From Cunninghamella blakesleeana (taxonomy: Eukaryota; Mucoromycota; Mucoromycetes; Mucorales; Cunninghamellaceae): a stretch of DNA of 64,000 nucleotides. Under the pieces are notes generated by a model that saw only the letters and a list, made by a program, of their open reading frames with translations, made no database searches and was not told the DNA's origin. The stretch covers positions 2,027,501 to 2,091,500 of the forward strand of contig JAFCIZ010000001.1 in assembly GCA_017871115.1 (NCBI GenBank), read 5' to 3'. Positions 37,092 to 49,166 of the stretch are shown piece after piece; within the stretch, counting starts at the first letter, position 1; each line of letters opens with the position of its first letter. Made by a program: the position numbers and the translations under genes.

Positions 37092-39378
37092 ATGAAATTG
37101 ATTAATAACGAAAATGGATATTATAAAGCAGTAACCTCTATATTTTTTGCCACCACTTTATTATTATCTTCAGTTACTGCTGCAGCATCTAATAAAAATA
37201 CACCAAATGATCCTTGTGCTGCTATTGCTGGAAAATCAGTTGCAACTTATGAAGAAGCAAAAGCTTGTTTAGATCATTTTCCTTTTGATAAATCTATTGC
37301 AACAAAAACCTTAAATACCATTCGTAAAGTGACAAAGGAATTATATGTTTTTAATGTAATTAGATAAATAAATATATATTTTATTATTTTTTTGAAACAT
37401 AACCATATATAAATAACTCTCAAATTATTTTATATTAACTTGCCCTATCCTTTCTTTCCTTTTTTTTTATTTATTACTGTTAGGAAATTGCCACCTCACC
37501 ACCTAAAGTAGAAGGTTTATCAGTTGTACCTGTAGATATACAACACGGTATTGATGTTATTGAAAATCAAAAGTGGAAATCTGATAGAGAATTTCAAGAT
37601 GCTGTTGCTTTATTATTAGATAAAGTTCATGATACTCACTTGGTAAATAATTAATAAAATAGCAAATAATAATAATAAATCAATCAATCAATAGAATAAA
37701 CTACAGCCTCTTTATTAACTAAATTTATTATGTCATATTTCTATTTTTTATTATTATTATAAAAAAATAAAAATAGGTATATTCACCATTTTGTTATCGT
37801 CAATTCCTCTTTTGGCAACCTATTCAATTAAACGCTCTTATTCGTGATCAAAAAACAGTAATTAATGTAGCCTATGTAAAAGACGATCTTTGGCCTGAAG
37901 CAAAAAAATCATGGGTGGATTGTGAAGTAACTCATATTGACGATATTGAAGCTTTAGATATGGTTGTGAATTATGCTGTCAATAACAACGGAGAAAGCAA
38001 AGATGTCAATACCTGTTTTAATCATATCATGAATACAAAGACTTATTTCCATGGTTGGGACGATGGAGCTGATGATTTAGGTTATCATCGATTTTTACCT
38101 GCTCAAGGAACTCACAACTATACTTTAAGATGTCCCAAAAAGAATACCTCTGTAGCCGATGGTCAATTTGATGAACCTTTCACTGTAGCTATTCCTTGGG
38201 TAGCTCAAGTCCCTCTTCAATTCGAAGATGCTGATTCTTATTGGAATAAGTACTGTGCTTCACCTCATGCTACTTATACTAAACGTGATGAACATACTGA
38301 TTCCTCTACTGCTAATGAAATGAATCATTTGGATTTGGATGAAATTCGTTTAATTCATAATGGTCAAGCTTTCGATTTAAGTCCTGAAGGAAATGAAAAC
38401 GCTATTTTAGATAGTAATGGTAAACAAGCTTATGTTGATTTTATTCGATTAGATGATGACGAATCACAAAAAAATAAAAATGTTGGTGTCATTGATATTC
38501 GCAGCTTCTCTATTGATTCCAATGATCGTCAATCCTTCATTGATACATTTTATAAAGGCTTGGACGATTTTAAAAAGAAAGGTGTTGAAAAAATCATTTT
38601 AGATTTATCTTCCAATGGTGGTGGTGATGCTTGTGCTGGTGAATTTATTATTAATACATTTTTCGGTTCTACACCTGATTATCCTTCTGATATTAAATAT
38701 TCACCATTTGTTGAACGTATGATTAAAAAAGCTTATGAACAACCTGGTACAAAATGGAGTGATTATAAAAGCAAAGAATTTACTGGCGCTGATTGGTATA
38801 CTCATACAAACACTTATACTCGTGGTAAAGAACAAGTGAAATTCTCTCAACCTATCTCCCTTAGCTGTGAACGTTGGGAATCTGATTTAACTTTAAAAAA
38901 GCATAATTCTTACCAATGGAAATCAGAAGATATTATGATTTTATCAGACGGTCGATGTGGATCCACTTGTGCTATTGTTGCTTCTCGTTTACGCATTTCT
39001 CATAATGTTACTACATTAGGTTTAGGTGGTATTGCTGGTAATCAAATGCAATTTGCTTCTTTCCCTGGTGGTGAAAGTCAACGTCTTTCTGGATTCCTTT
39101 TGGATTTACAAGTTTTAGGTTTACAAGATGATAAGGATGCTCCTTCACCTTTCCCTGAACGGGCTGATATGGGTTGGACCTTCCGTGAAGTTTATCGTCC
39201 TCAAGCTGTTGGTGAAAATTTAGGAAAAGAAACGGAATTATTAGAATATAGTGTCAATAATGCCGATTGTAGATTACATTTTGATGATAAGAATGCTAAC
39301 GATGTTCATCAAATTTGGTCAGATGCGGCTGATATATTAGTTAGTGGTCAATGTCCCTTAGTGGATATTCAACAATAA
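37092..39378 (+). CDS. Secreted S41-family (CPAF-like) serine peptidase
   Basis: Three exons (37092-37355, 37484-37642, 37777-39378), both introns in phase 0, encode 674 aa. A signal segment (SIFFATTLLLSSVTAAA) near residues 17-33 precedes a Cys-bearing N-terminal domain. The probable catalytic His lies in LLLDKVHDTHLVYSPFCY, and the nucleophile in ILSDGRCGSTCAIVASRL. The S41 core strands VGVIDIRSFSI and GVEKIILDLSSNGGGDAC are clear. The Ser lies between two Cys, which may form a disulfide in the secreted protein (inference). The family includes CPAF and fungal S41 proteins of unknown substrate. The large third exon (534 codons) is unusual in this intron-rich region. Probably a secreted or vacuolar protease. 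Confidence 0.82.
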
Positions 39379-41018
39379 GTAAATAATATTTATTTATTCA
39401 TCAACTCACTTATCTTTTTGTAATTTATTCCATACCCTTTTTTCTCTCTTTCCTCCATTTTTCTCTTCCTTCCTTCTACTATCTATTAAAAAAAAAAATA
39501 ATCCTTTTTTAAAATAAATGTATTTTTGAAATATTTAAATATATACCTACGTGATATATATGATGTGTAATGAGTTAATTTTTACTGTTTGTTATTTTTA
39601 AAACTACAATAAAATAAATAAACTGTATTTTTTAAACAATATAAAATGGCTGGTACATAAACTGAATTGTTCTATTAAAAATTTCATTTACTCTAGTTTT
39701 ATACTATTAAGAATAAAATCAAGCGCATTTATCATATTAAAAAAAGAGAGAGGAATTTCTTTCATGTTATAAAGTCAAAAGAGTAGTTTATATAATTTTT
39801 ATAATTGTTATCTATTATTTTGTAATCATTTTCTTCCCTATCAATATTCCTTTTTCAGTAGTATTGTCCATTAACTAAACCTATGCATTACTAGTACATA
39901 TAATTTCACTTTTTATATGTTCAAATAAATATTGGAGTTCGCATTTATTGCATTGAGCTCGAGAAAACAAGAGCTATCAAAAATATTACATGAATGATCA
40001 CGTTTATTATTACTTTTATCAGACTAATCCAGAAATATTACCACATGCATCATAATTATCTACTCCATCACTTTATGTTTGCAGGTAATATATTTTACAA
40101 GACTATATACGAATATCGGTATCGAGTTTCCATACCTATTTTATTGATTACTTCTTTTATACATATTTTTAATTTACTAGTAATTATCAATGTCAAAAGA
40201 ATGTAAAACAGTATTAATAATTATCTAGGGCGACCTTTTTCTCTCTTTAGAGTATCACTCTTTCATTCAAAATGACATATCGGTTTTATTTATAATGCTT
40301 TTTTTATTCAATCTGTTCGCTTTTCCTCATTCAAAGTATTTATATTTTTCCTATTAATTAAAATACTGATCTTTTATTTTTCATTCAATTAATGGATCTA
40401 TTTTTCATCCAATATGTTTGATCTTTTTTTAATTTAAGTGTTAATTTTTTTACACATGATTACGTTTTTTATTTTTATTTTTTCTTTTTTATTATAATCG
40501 TGGTGATCTTTGTTATTATTCAAGATAATGATCTTTTTTTATTCAATATTGTTGAACTCTCTTTATTTTTCTTTATTATTTACTCTCTTGTCGATGGAAT
40601 ATGTAACCTGGTCTTTGTGTCTATTCCCTACCACAGTTAATCAATTTTTACAATTAGTTTTAACTAGGTGCAGGTAAATTTTTATGTCATTATTATGATT
40701 GTTATTATTATTTTTATCTCTACCACAAGTAAAGATTTATTATTTATTAAAATACATAGTACTTATAGACCGTTTCTATCATATATACTATATTAATGGT
40801 AGCTCTAAATAGGCGTAATGGGTTCCAGGAGGATTTTTTTTATTATCAAAAAAGAAAAAAGAAATAAACAAGTATAATTTTATTTATCTTTTATGTTTTT
40901 AATGCTTTTTTAATAAATTGACTAAAAAGGTTAATAAAAAAATGAATGTGTTAAAATAAAAGAAAGAAGAAAGGAGAATGAAATTAATTAAACTACCAAA
41001 GGACCATACACACACACG

Positions 41019-41053
<35 letters not shown>

Positions 41054-41703
41054 TAAAACTATTACTATGTATATGAAAGAAAGTATAAAAATTATCCTAT
41101 TGTATGGATAAAACTCAAAAAACAAAGTGCAGGATGATTATTAAAACTTGATCTATCTTTTTGCATAAAAAAATAAAAAATATTTTTTTCCTGATGTACT
41201 AAAAAAAACAAATTACCATGTACCTACTTGAAGAATTCATTGGTTTTCATATAATATTTTCTTTGTGATTCATAATTATGTTTTTACGTATTGAATAAAT
41301 TTATTGGAAAAGCGTATAAAAATAAAATAAAATAAAATAAAAAAGATACATGAAAATTGGATTAAAAGGATATATATATAAATATATATAAATACTATGT
41401 ATATTATAAAACTGTAAACTATTCAAATATATATTATAAAATTATAAACTATTCAAATATTAATTAAAAAGAAAAAAAAATATGTAGATAATAAAATAAA
41501 GTGATACAAACAAAGTGATGGTGGTAGTGTGTGAAGGATAATTCATAAAAGAATTTTTTTTAAAAAAAAAGAAAAAATGCTTAGAAAAATATGATGACTT
41601 GTATTTAAAGTTTTTTTTTTTTGGTTATATTATACATTATTGCTTTTGTTATTATTATCGTTGTAATCGTTGTTGTGGTTATTAGTAATATGATCATTGA
41701 TTA
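39379..41703. other. 2.3-kb gene-free AT-rich region
   Basis: This is the longest non-coding stretch in the window, between the convergent 3' ends of the S41 peptidase and RAD51. I find no supported ORF; the only open frames are AT-driven Ile/Tyr/Phe strings. It contains T-rich blocks (40250-40600), a (CA)n/(TA)n compound microsatellite at 41008-41054 and a near-duplicate AT motif at 41390-41460 (ATATTATAAAACTGTAAACT and ATATTATAAAATTATAAACT). No tRNA boxes or terminal repeats are seen. Confidence 0.55.
41008..41054. repeat. (CA)n-(TA)n compound microsatellite
   Basis: A run of AC dinucleotides with a single G interruption (41008-41032) passes directly into a TA run. It is the only long CA repeat in the window, against a background of TA and AAT repeats. 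Confidence 0.95.
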
Positions 41704-43234
41704 TTATTCTACAGCATCAGCGATTCCATCTTCTAAAATAGCAAATGTACATTCATTTTCAGGTAATGAAGGTGAATCATATACTTTACAAATACGGTTT
41801 TCTCCACGACCCTTTCTTAAATAAAGTCTAGTGCAAGAAGCATGTGCAATTATATTTCCTCCAGCAGGTTTTTTTGGGTCAGGGTTAAACATTGAAGTAC
41901 CACCATCTACTTGAGCTACTACTTGATTTGTTATTACTACAGCCACACCAAACTAATTAAAAAAAATCAAATAAAACAAAATGTGATAACAGTAAATTAA
42001 TATTAATAGACCAATATATAATTTATAGATAATTTATTTTGTATTATTTATTTACCTCATCCGCCAATCTTTGTAATTGTCGTAAAAACTGAGCCAAGTG
42101 TCCTTGACGGGCTGCTAATTCACCACGTCCAGCATAATCAGTACGATATAAAGCCATTGCACTATCCACAATTAAAACTGAAAACCTATACACATGGACA
42201 AATTTAAAATTCAAACATATTAAATCGTGTTCATATATATTTATATATTTATATATTTGTATATTTATGTATAATATATTTACCTAGCTTCCGACATCAT
42301 AGCAGCTGCTTGAACCAGTAATGAAGTTTGATGATCAGTGTTATATGCTCTAGCATAAGCTATATTATCTAAAGTGTCTTCGCCAGCTAACGAAAATCTA
42401 AATTATTTTATAAATATAAAGAGTTTTTTTAAAATAAATAAAAATTGAATATTAAACTATTATAAAGTGTTCCAAGAACCTTCTATTATATTGAATATAT
42501 ATGTACCTTTGGGCAATAGATAATATACGGCTTGGACGGAACGTACTTTCTGTATCAATATATAAACATTTTCCTTGTCCACCACCAACGCTAATTGGGA
42601 GTTGGCCTGTAACTGCTAACATGTGGCAAAGCTGAGATTTTCCAGTTCTAAACTCTCCAAAAATTTCCGTGATTGACCCAGTTTCTATTCCTCCACCCAA
42701 GGCACGATCTAATTCTTTACTTCCAGTTGTTATTGTTACTATTTCCTGTCGACGTTGATGTACATCCATAGCCGTAGTAAAACCTAAATTGACCATTTTA
42801 GCAGCTATAATAGGAAAGAAAAAGATAAGTAAATATTAAATAAAAATAAATTATATTTTATACTCATTTATATTCTATATATATATTCACATATCTATCA
42901 ATTTATTTATTCATTTATTTATAATACCTTCGGCTAGGAATTTGTCAGCTTTCGTTTCTGAGATACCTTTTATTGCTAACAGTGCTTTTTTTGGTGCATA
43001 TGCTACTGCTTCTACAGTAAAAAAGCCAGCTTCTTTTAACTTTTTGATATCACCCGTAGTAATGCCTCCATTATTCTATAATAAAATGAATTAGTAAAAA
43101 TATAAAAAATCGATTTATTAAAAGTACAAATTTAAAGTGATATTTTATATATATATATATATATATATTACTTCAAGTTCAGATATTAAAAGAGGGCCAT
43201 ATTCCCCGTCATCGTCATCGCCGGATTGTGACAT
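41704..43234 (-). CDS. RAD51: RAD51 recombinase
   Basis: Six exons on the minus strand (43234-43172, 43075-42928, 42804-42507, 42397-42284, 42185-42056, 41952-41704) encode 333 aa, close to human RAD51. The N-terminal helix-hairpin-helix region reads [25 protein letters not shown] and [17 protein letters not shown]. The ATPase core has Walker [10 protein letters not shown] (42635-42658, Ser as in yeast Rad51), the TESTFRP motif and Walker [14 protein letters not shown]. Loop regions [14 protein letters not shown] and the C-terminal [17 protein letters not shown] follow. The protein forms the strand-exchange filament of homologous recombination. The N-terminal length and sequence fit RAD51 better than DMC1. 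Confidence 0.95.
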
Positions 43235-43295
43235 ATAAAAACGTTAATAGTTTAAAAATAAAAGTGAAAAAAGTAGAAAAAAAAAAGAAGAAGCG

Positions 43296-43351
<56 letters not shown>
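43296..43351. repeat. 56-bp poly(dA:dT) tract upstream of RAD51
   Basis: An unbroken run of 56 A on the plus strand lies 62-117 bases upstream of the RAD51 start codon, poly(T) on the gene's strand. It is the longest homopolymer in the window. Such tracts exclude nucleosomes in fungal promoters. Assembly length of homopolymers is uncertain. Confidence 0.9.
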
Positions 43352-43356
<5 letters not shown>

Positions 43357-43382
43357 TTATTTTTTTTACATCCACCTGCGCC

Positions 43383-43418
43383 AAATCGCGTCCAATTGCG
43401 GAGCTTAATTCGCGATTT
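43383..43418 (-). promoter_or_regulatory. Candidate MBF/E2F-like site pair upstream of RAD51
   Basis: AAATCGCG (43383-43390) and CGCGATTT (43411-43418) form a perfect 8-bp inverted repeat with a 20-bp spacer, about 150-185 bases upstream of the RAD51 start. CGCG is uncommon in this AT-rich DNA. In yeasts, MBF/E2F-type factors bind CGCG cores upstream of DNA-replication and repair genes. Binding here is inference. Confidence 0.4.
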
Positions 43419-44217
43419 TTTTTAAAAAATTCAGGCCAATTTCACTTACACTAGTTGTTACTGCAAAGTTATAGTTATTATTTTGTATTATGCGTTTTTT
43501 TATAATATTTGAAAGTAGATTTATTTATTTCATTTTTTTTAAAAAAATGGTCTATTTTTTTTATAAATCTGAAGCTATATAACATATAGATTTATAAAGT
43601 TATATTATTTTATTTTTAAACAGATATTGAATATTCACCAATCAGTTTAAAGAATAATATCTAATGTAAATATTCGGTTATCTCAATAAGTAAAGGGCCA
43701 ATTAATTTGATACTTTAACATATAAATAGTATAGTCGTTATATATATGTAGGTTTATTTTCGTAAAATAATATTGAACATTAGCTAAATGAAATTAAATT
43801 AATGTAATTCCATATGGGATAATTACAGCTTAATAAAATGAATGTCCAGAGAGGATGCTTGTAACTTTATAATTTTCTTTCTTCCAATAAAATATCTCAC
43901 CAAAATTCAGTGATTTAACACTATTAATATATAATAATAATAATAATAATAAAATCAATAATTGGATCTATGAAGCTTTAGTCGGTATTATATTACTTGT
44001 CTTATGTCCATTCTCAATATTTCTGAGTTTTATACATTTTACTTTTTTAACAATGATCAAAAAAAAAAAAAAAAAAAGAAACGACATTCATTAATTATTA
44101 TTTTTAAAAAAAAGTTGCTATACATTTTTATTGTTACAAATCTATTATATATTAATTGTAAAGTTGTATAATTGGTATATGATAAAAAAAATATAATAAT
44201 TAAGAAAATAAAAGAAA
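43419..44217. other. Intergenic region between RAD51 and the ABC transporter
   Basis: About 800 bases upstream of RAD51 and downstream of the ABC transporter gene (both minus strand). It is AT-rich, with T/A tract junctions and an (AAT)n run near 43931-43950. No gene or RNA is recognised. Confidence 0.55.
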
Positions 44218-47200
44218 CTAGTTTGCACTTAATGATTGTTGATGTACTAATTCACTATATACACCATTAAGTTTTAATAATTCCCAGTGATCACCTTGTT
44301 CAACAACACGTCCGTCTTTAATAACGCAAATAAGATCAGCATTTTGGATTGTAGATAATCTATGAGCAATTGTAATAACAGTACGTTCAGTGTCCTTTTC
44401 ACTTAAAATCTTATCAATAGCAGCTTGTACTAATTTTTCGGATTCACTATCTAAAGCGGAAGTAGCTTCGTCCAATAAGAGAATTTTAGGTCTACGAATA
44501 AGGGCTCTTGCAATGGCGATTCTTTGTTTTTGACCACCAGAGAGTTGACTACCTTTATCACCAACTCTTGTATCATAACCTTGAGGTAAACTAGTAATGA
44601 ATTTATGAATATTGGCAGATTGACAGGCTTCTTCAATTTGTTGTTGAGTAATTTCTTTGTTTTCTTCGATACCATATTTGATATTTTCACGAATGGAAAG
44701 ATCAAATAAGACAGGTTCTTGACCAACCAAAGCCATATGTCCACGTAAGTTTGCAAGACTGAATTTATTAACATTGTTGTCATCAATACGGACAGTACCA
44801 CCGAGAGGATCATAAAACCTTTCCAACATACCAATTGTAGTACTCTTACCACAACCAGATGGACCAACAAGAGCAATTGTAGTATTGCGTTTTCCATGTA
44901 AATTAAATTCACCGCTGAAAATAGGAACATCAGGGCGAGCAGGATATCTGAAAGTAACATTTTCAAAACTGATATCACCATTGACAGTTTCAGGTTCAAT
45001 ACCTTCTAATTCAGGATCAATCTTAGGTTCACGTTCCAAAATACTAAAGATAGCGATAGATGAATGTTTAGCTTTGGCAAAGGTAGAAGTAAATACAGAA
45101 GCACGACCAACACCTTGGGCGGTAATCATAACCACCATCATTGTTGTAAACATTTGTAAGAAATCAATACGACAATCATCCATTAAACGAATACCAGCAT
45201 AAAAGGCAACAGCATTTGTGTACATGTTAATACCTTGTTGAAGACCATAACCTAAAGAAGCAGTGATAGCTTTGTTACGAGCTAACAAATGAGGACGTTC
45301 AGTAGCTTTAAAGTATCTATCTTCAAAGTGTTGTTGACGATGAAGTGATGCAACAGTACGAATTTCTTTAATAGCTTCACCAGCAACTTCACCACTTTGT
45401 TCGTTAGCTTTTTTAGTTTTATCTTCAAAACCACGATGTATTTTAGATTCATAAGCGGTAGCAAACATAATGAAAGGAGCCATGCAAAGAATGATCAAAG
45501 TTAAAAGCCAACTATGAATAAAAGCAATAACAGCACCTATAAAAGTAGTAATAAGAATAATAAAAGGAAATTAATTACAAATTCAATATGTTTGTATATT
45601 TATCTATATAATCTATTTTATATATACCTGTAACACCAGTAACAATGATTTGAGTAACATCACCCCAAGTTTTGGTAACCAATTCATTTACGTTCTTAGC
45701 ATCAATAGCAAGTTTAGATGTTAAAGCACCAACAGTATTTTCTTCTTCATCAAAGAAGCCGGTTTCTTGACGTAAATAAGCTTGGAAAACTTGACCACGG
45801 AGACGACGAGTGTATTTTTCACCAGCAGTTTCAAAAGACATTAATTGTGTAGTGAAACCAACAAAAGCACCAATACCAAGAATCAAGAATAAGAAAGCAT
45901 ACAAGTTAGAACCTTCCATAGGACCAGGAGGACTATACAAACCACTCTGCATTTTCATAATTGTATTTAAAACTTGAGCGAAAACTAAAGCAAAGCATGG
46001 GAATACAGCACCAGCAATAATGGCACCAAAAATACCAGTACCAAGTAAATGCCATTCAGGACGCATTTGTTTTAAAACCTTACCCATAGGGGCCTTGGCT
46101 TTAGCAGCTAATTTCTTTTCTTCCTTTTCTTTACGTAATTTAAGTTCATAGGCATCAACAGAGGATCGACTGTTTAATTTTTCAAGATCATGGATATCAG
46201 ATTTTTCAGTAATGACTTGGATTTCTTGTGCTTTTTCTAATTCTTCTTGTTCCTTCTTCAATAAAGCTTCATCATCGACTTCACTTTCAGAGAAGCCAGC
46301 TTTACTTGTAGCAATTTCTTGTTTTTTAACTAAATCAGCATATACGCCGCCAAGATTAATCAATTCGCTGTGAGTACCTTGTTCAACTAAGTCACCTTGA
46401 TCCATAACAACAATTAAATCTGCGTTACGAATAGTAGATAATCTATAAATATTAATATTAAAGATACAAAAAAAGGAGATTTAGTTTTTATTTTGTTATG
46501 GAAATGAATTTTTTTAAAAATAAATTAATAGAAAATAAAATTTACCTATGAGCAATGACAATTGTAGTTCTATCGGCAGAAGCAGCATCTAAAGCTTTTT
46601 GTACAAGACGTTCAGATTGTGTATCTAAAGCGGAAGTAGCCTAAAAAAAGTAAAAAAAAAAAAAAAAAAAAAAAAGTTAGTATTAATTTATTTTAACAGG
46701 AAAAATAAATAAAATATATTTAAATATATACATACTTCATCAAGCAAAAGAATAGAAGGATTTTTCAAGATAGCACGAGCAATAGCGATTCTTTGTTTTT
46801 GACCACCAGAAAGTAAACCAGTACCACCGATCATGGTGTCGTAAGCTTTAGGTAACTGAGAAATAAACATATGGCAATTAGCTTTTTTACAGGCTTCAAC
46901 AATTTCATCTTGAGTAACTTCACGAGTAGCACCCATTAACAAGTTTTGTTTAATAGTCATATTGAAAAGAACAGGTTCTTGAGAGACAACACCAATTTGG
47001 CGACGTAACCATGCAATATTATAATCTTTCAAATCTTTACCATCTAATAAAACAGAACCACCAAGAGGATCATAGAAACGTTGAATAAGTGAGATACTTG
47101 TACTTTTACCAGAGCCGGATGGACCAACAAAGGCGACAGTCATACCAGGATGAATCTTGAGGTTAAGATTTTTAATAATAGGAACATCAGGGCGAGTAGG

Positions 47201-48511
47201 GTAAGAGAATTTAATATCTTTGAATTCAATTTCGCCAACAATTTTTTCAGGAGTTAAACCGCCTTTCATATCAGAATCAATTTCAGGTACGCGATCAATG
47301 GTAGCAAAAATTTTATAAGCAGCACCAGCAGCACTAGAGACAGCAGAAATATTAGGAGGAATTTGTAAAAGAGCAATAGCACCGATAATCATAGCAAAGA
47401 AGACGACTAAAATTTGAGAAGCTTGATATTCGCCATTTAAAACAAGTTTAGAACCATACCAGAAAGCTAAACCATAAGTAGCGAAAAGAATAAACATGAA
47501 AATACCAAAGCCAAGACCAAGAACGCGGCCACGGTTAATACCAACTTTTTCAGCATTTTCTAATTCTTTATCATAACGTTTATAGAATCTATTTTGAATA
47601 CTAAAAGCAGATACAGTACGAATACCATAGAAAGCTTGTTCAGCAACGGCACCAGCACCAGCATAAGAATTTTGACCTTTAAGAGTAAATTTTGTAATAA
47701 AATAGCCCATGGCAGCACCGGCACCAGCTAATAAAGGCATAGTGGCAAGCATGACAGCAGCCATCTTAGGACCTTTTACAAAAGCAATAATAAAACCTGA
47801 TAAAAATTGAGCTACGGCAGCAATAAAAAGACCAAACTTTTCAGAAATACCATCTTGAATTAATTGTGTATCTGCGGCTAAACGTGTAGTTAATGAACCT
47901 TCTTCAGCTTTATCAAACCAACCCATTTCTTGACGAAGAATAGAATGTACATAAAGGGTTCTAATTCTTCTAGTTTGTCTTTCACCAGTCCAAACCCAAG
48001 CAGCATTAGTAGCATAGGCACACACTAATACGGCAGTACCCATATAAACAAAGGTAAGAATAATTTCCCCAGTAGCGTTAAGACCATTACTTGAAGGTAC
48101 ACAAACACCATCGGTAGGCATAGACATAAAACTAGTTTGAATTTGATTCAAAAAGTTACCAAAAATAATAATAGTTGCAGGTTGTAAAGCACCAATACCG
48201 GCGGAGAAAATAATACCCATAAAAATTAAACAAAGATCAGAAAATGTTGCGAAACGGAATAAGCGATGAATAGGTACTGAAGGTTCCTTTTTCTTCTTTT
48301 CTTTTTTATCTTTTTTATCTTTTTTATCTAAACTGGATGCATCGTCACTTTTTTGAGTAACAGGTAATTCTTCTAAATCTGAATAGTGTTTTTCATCAAT
48401 AGATTCAGTTGATATATGATTTGTAGTAGTAGTAGTTGTATAAGTTGTAGTTACAGTTGTTTCACCGGGAATAGTATGTGATGACGCTGTTGAAGGAGGT
48501 GAGCCCGCCAT
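44218..48511 (-). CDS. Full-length ABCB/MDR-type ABC transporter
   Basis: Four exons on the minus strand (48511-46736, 46640-46546, 46442-45628, 45536-44218) encode 1334 aa in TMD-NBD-TMD-NBD order. NBD1 has Walker A GPSGSGKS, signature LLSGGQKQR and LLLDE, with H-loop IVIAHR. NBD2 has [27 protein letters not shown] and ITIAHR. Both NBDs look catalytically complete. TMD1 begins near [13 protein letters not shown] after a charged Lys-rich N-terminal tail ([13 protein letters not shown]). The linker between the halves is Glu/Lys-rich. Architecture and length match fungal and animal P-glycoprotein-like exporters of hydrophobic compounds. In NBD1, introns fall exactly after LLLDE and after the IVIAHR motif. 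Substrate unknown. Confidence 0.93.
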
Positions 48512-49166
48512 CGTATATTATAAATATAAATATAAATATATATATATAAGGAAAAAATATGAACAATAGAAAAAAGAGTTGTTCAGTAAGTATATATATA
48601 AATATAAGTAGTAAAAAAAAGTTAGAGAAAAGAAAAGAAAAAAAATAATTTTTTATTTCTTTTATATTACCAAAAAAAATATAATCGGGTTTTAAAACCA
48701 TAAGGGTGCCGGAATTCCAACCAATAAAAATGCTTCCTAAATTGCGCGCCTGAATTGAATTTTTAATGAATAATCAACACATTCTGATCTGATTACTTCT
48801 CTATTTTTTTATAAAAAAAAAAGTACATATAACAGTATTTTGATATAGTTTTTTTTAATTATATAAATTATTTTATATATATATTCGTCTTTTTTTATTT
48901 ATTCACAAAGAAATAAAAATGATAATTGGTAATATTAACATTTTCGGCCCGCAGTATTACTATGTAGCACAAAAAATAAAAATAAAAAAATCCAAAAATA
49001 TAAGGGTAAAGATCAATAAATTCAATAAACTTTATTAAATTGAGTCAAAAAAAAAAAAAAAAAATTGTGATTTATGTTTATCTACGCTTGAGGTGCCGAG
49101 TAGTGTTCTAATATGGAAATCGGATATTTAAATCTATAATTCGGCACTTTACCGATGATTTACGTC
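48512..49166. other. ABC-transporter promoter region / ValRS 3' flank
   Basis: This 655-base gap contains two perfect palindromes, GGTTTTAAAACC (48688-48699) and GGAATTCC (48711-48718). TTGCGCGCC lies near 48742, about 230 bases upstream of the ABC transporter start. An inverted repeat GTGCCGA (49093-49099) / TCGGCAC (49141-49147) lies just past the ValRS stop. No gene is seen. Confidence 0.5.
48688..48718 (-). promoter_or_regulatory. Paired palindromes upstream of the ABC transporter
   Basis: GGTTTTAAAACC and GGAATTCC, both perfectly self-complementary, sit 11 bases apart, about 180-205 bases before the transporter start. Palindromes with GG/CC ends resemble targets of dimeric fungal regulators, but no specific factor can be named. 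Confidence 0.3.

Noticed and set aside
39994..40206. 70-residue ORF in the gene desert
   Set aside because: Ile/Tyr/Phe composition as expected from AT-rich DNA; no signal, family or splice context.
41621..41824. Plus-strand ORF at the RAD51 3' end
   Set aside because: Antisense shadow of the RAD51 last exon.
43228..43425. Lys-rich ORF upstream of RAD51
   Set aside because: Poly(A) tract translated as Lys; it is promoter DNA.
44885..45202. Plus-strand ORF within the ABC transporter
   Set aside because: Antisense to the second transmembrane/NBD region, which is clearly coding on the minus strand.
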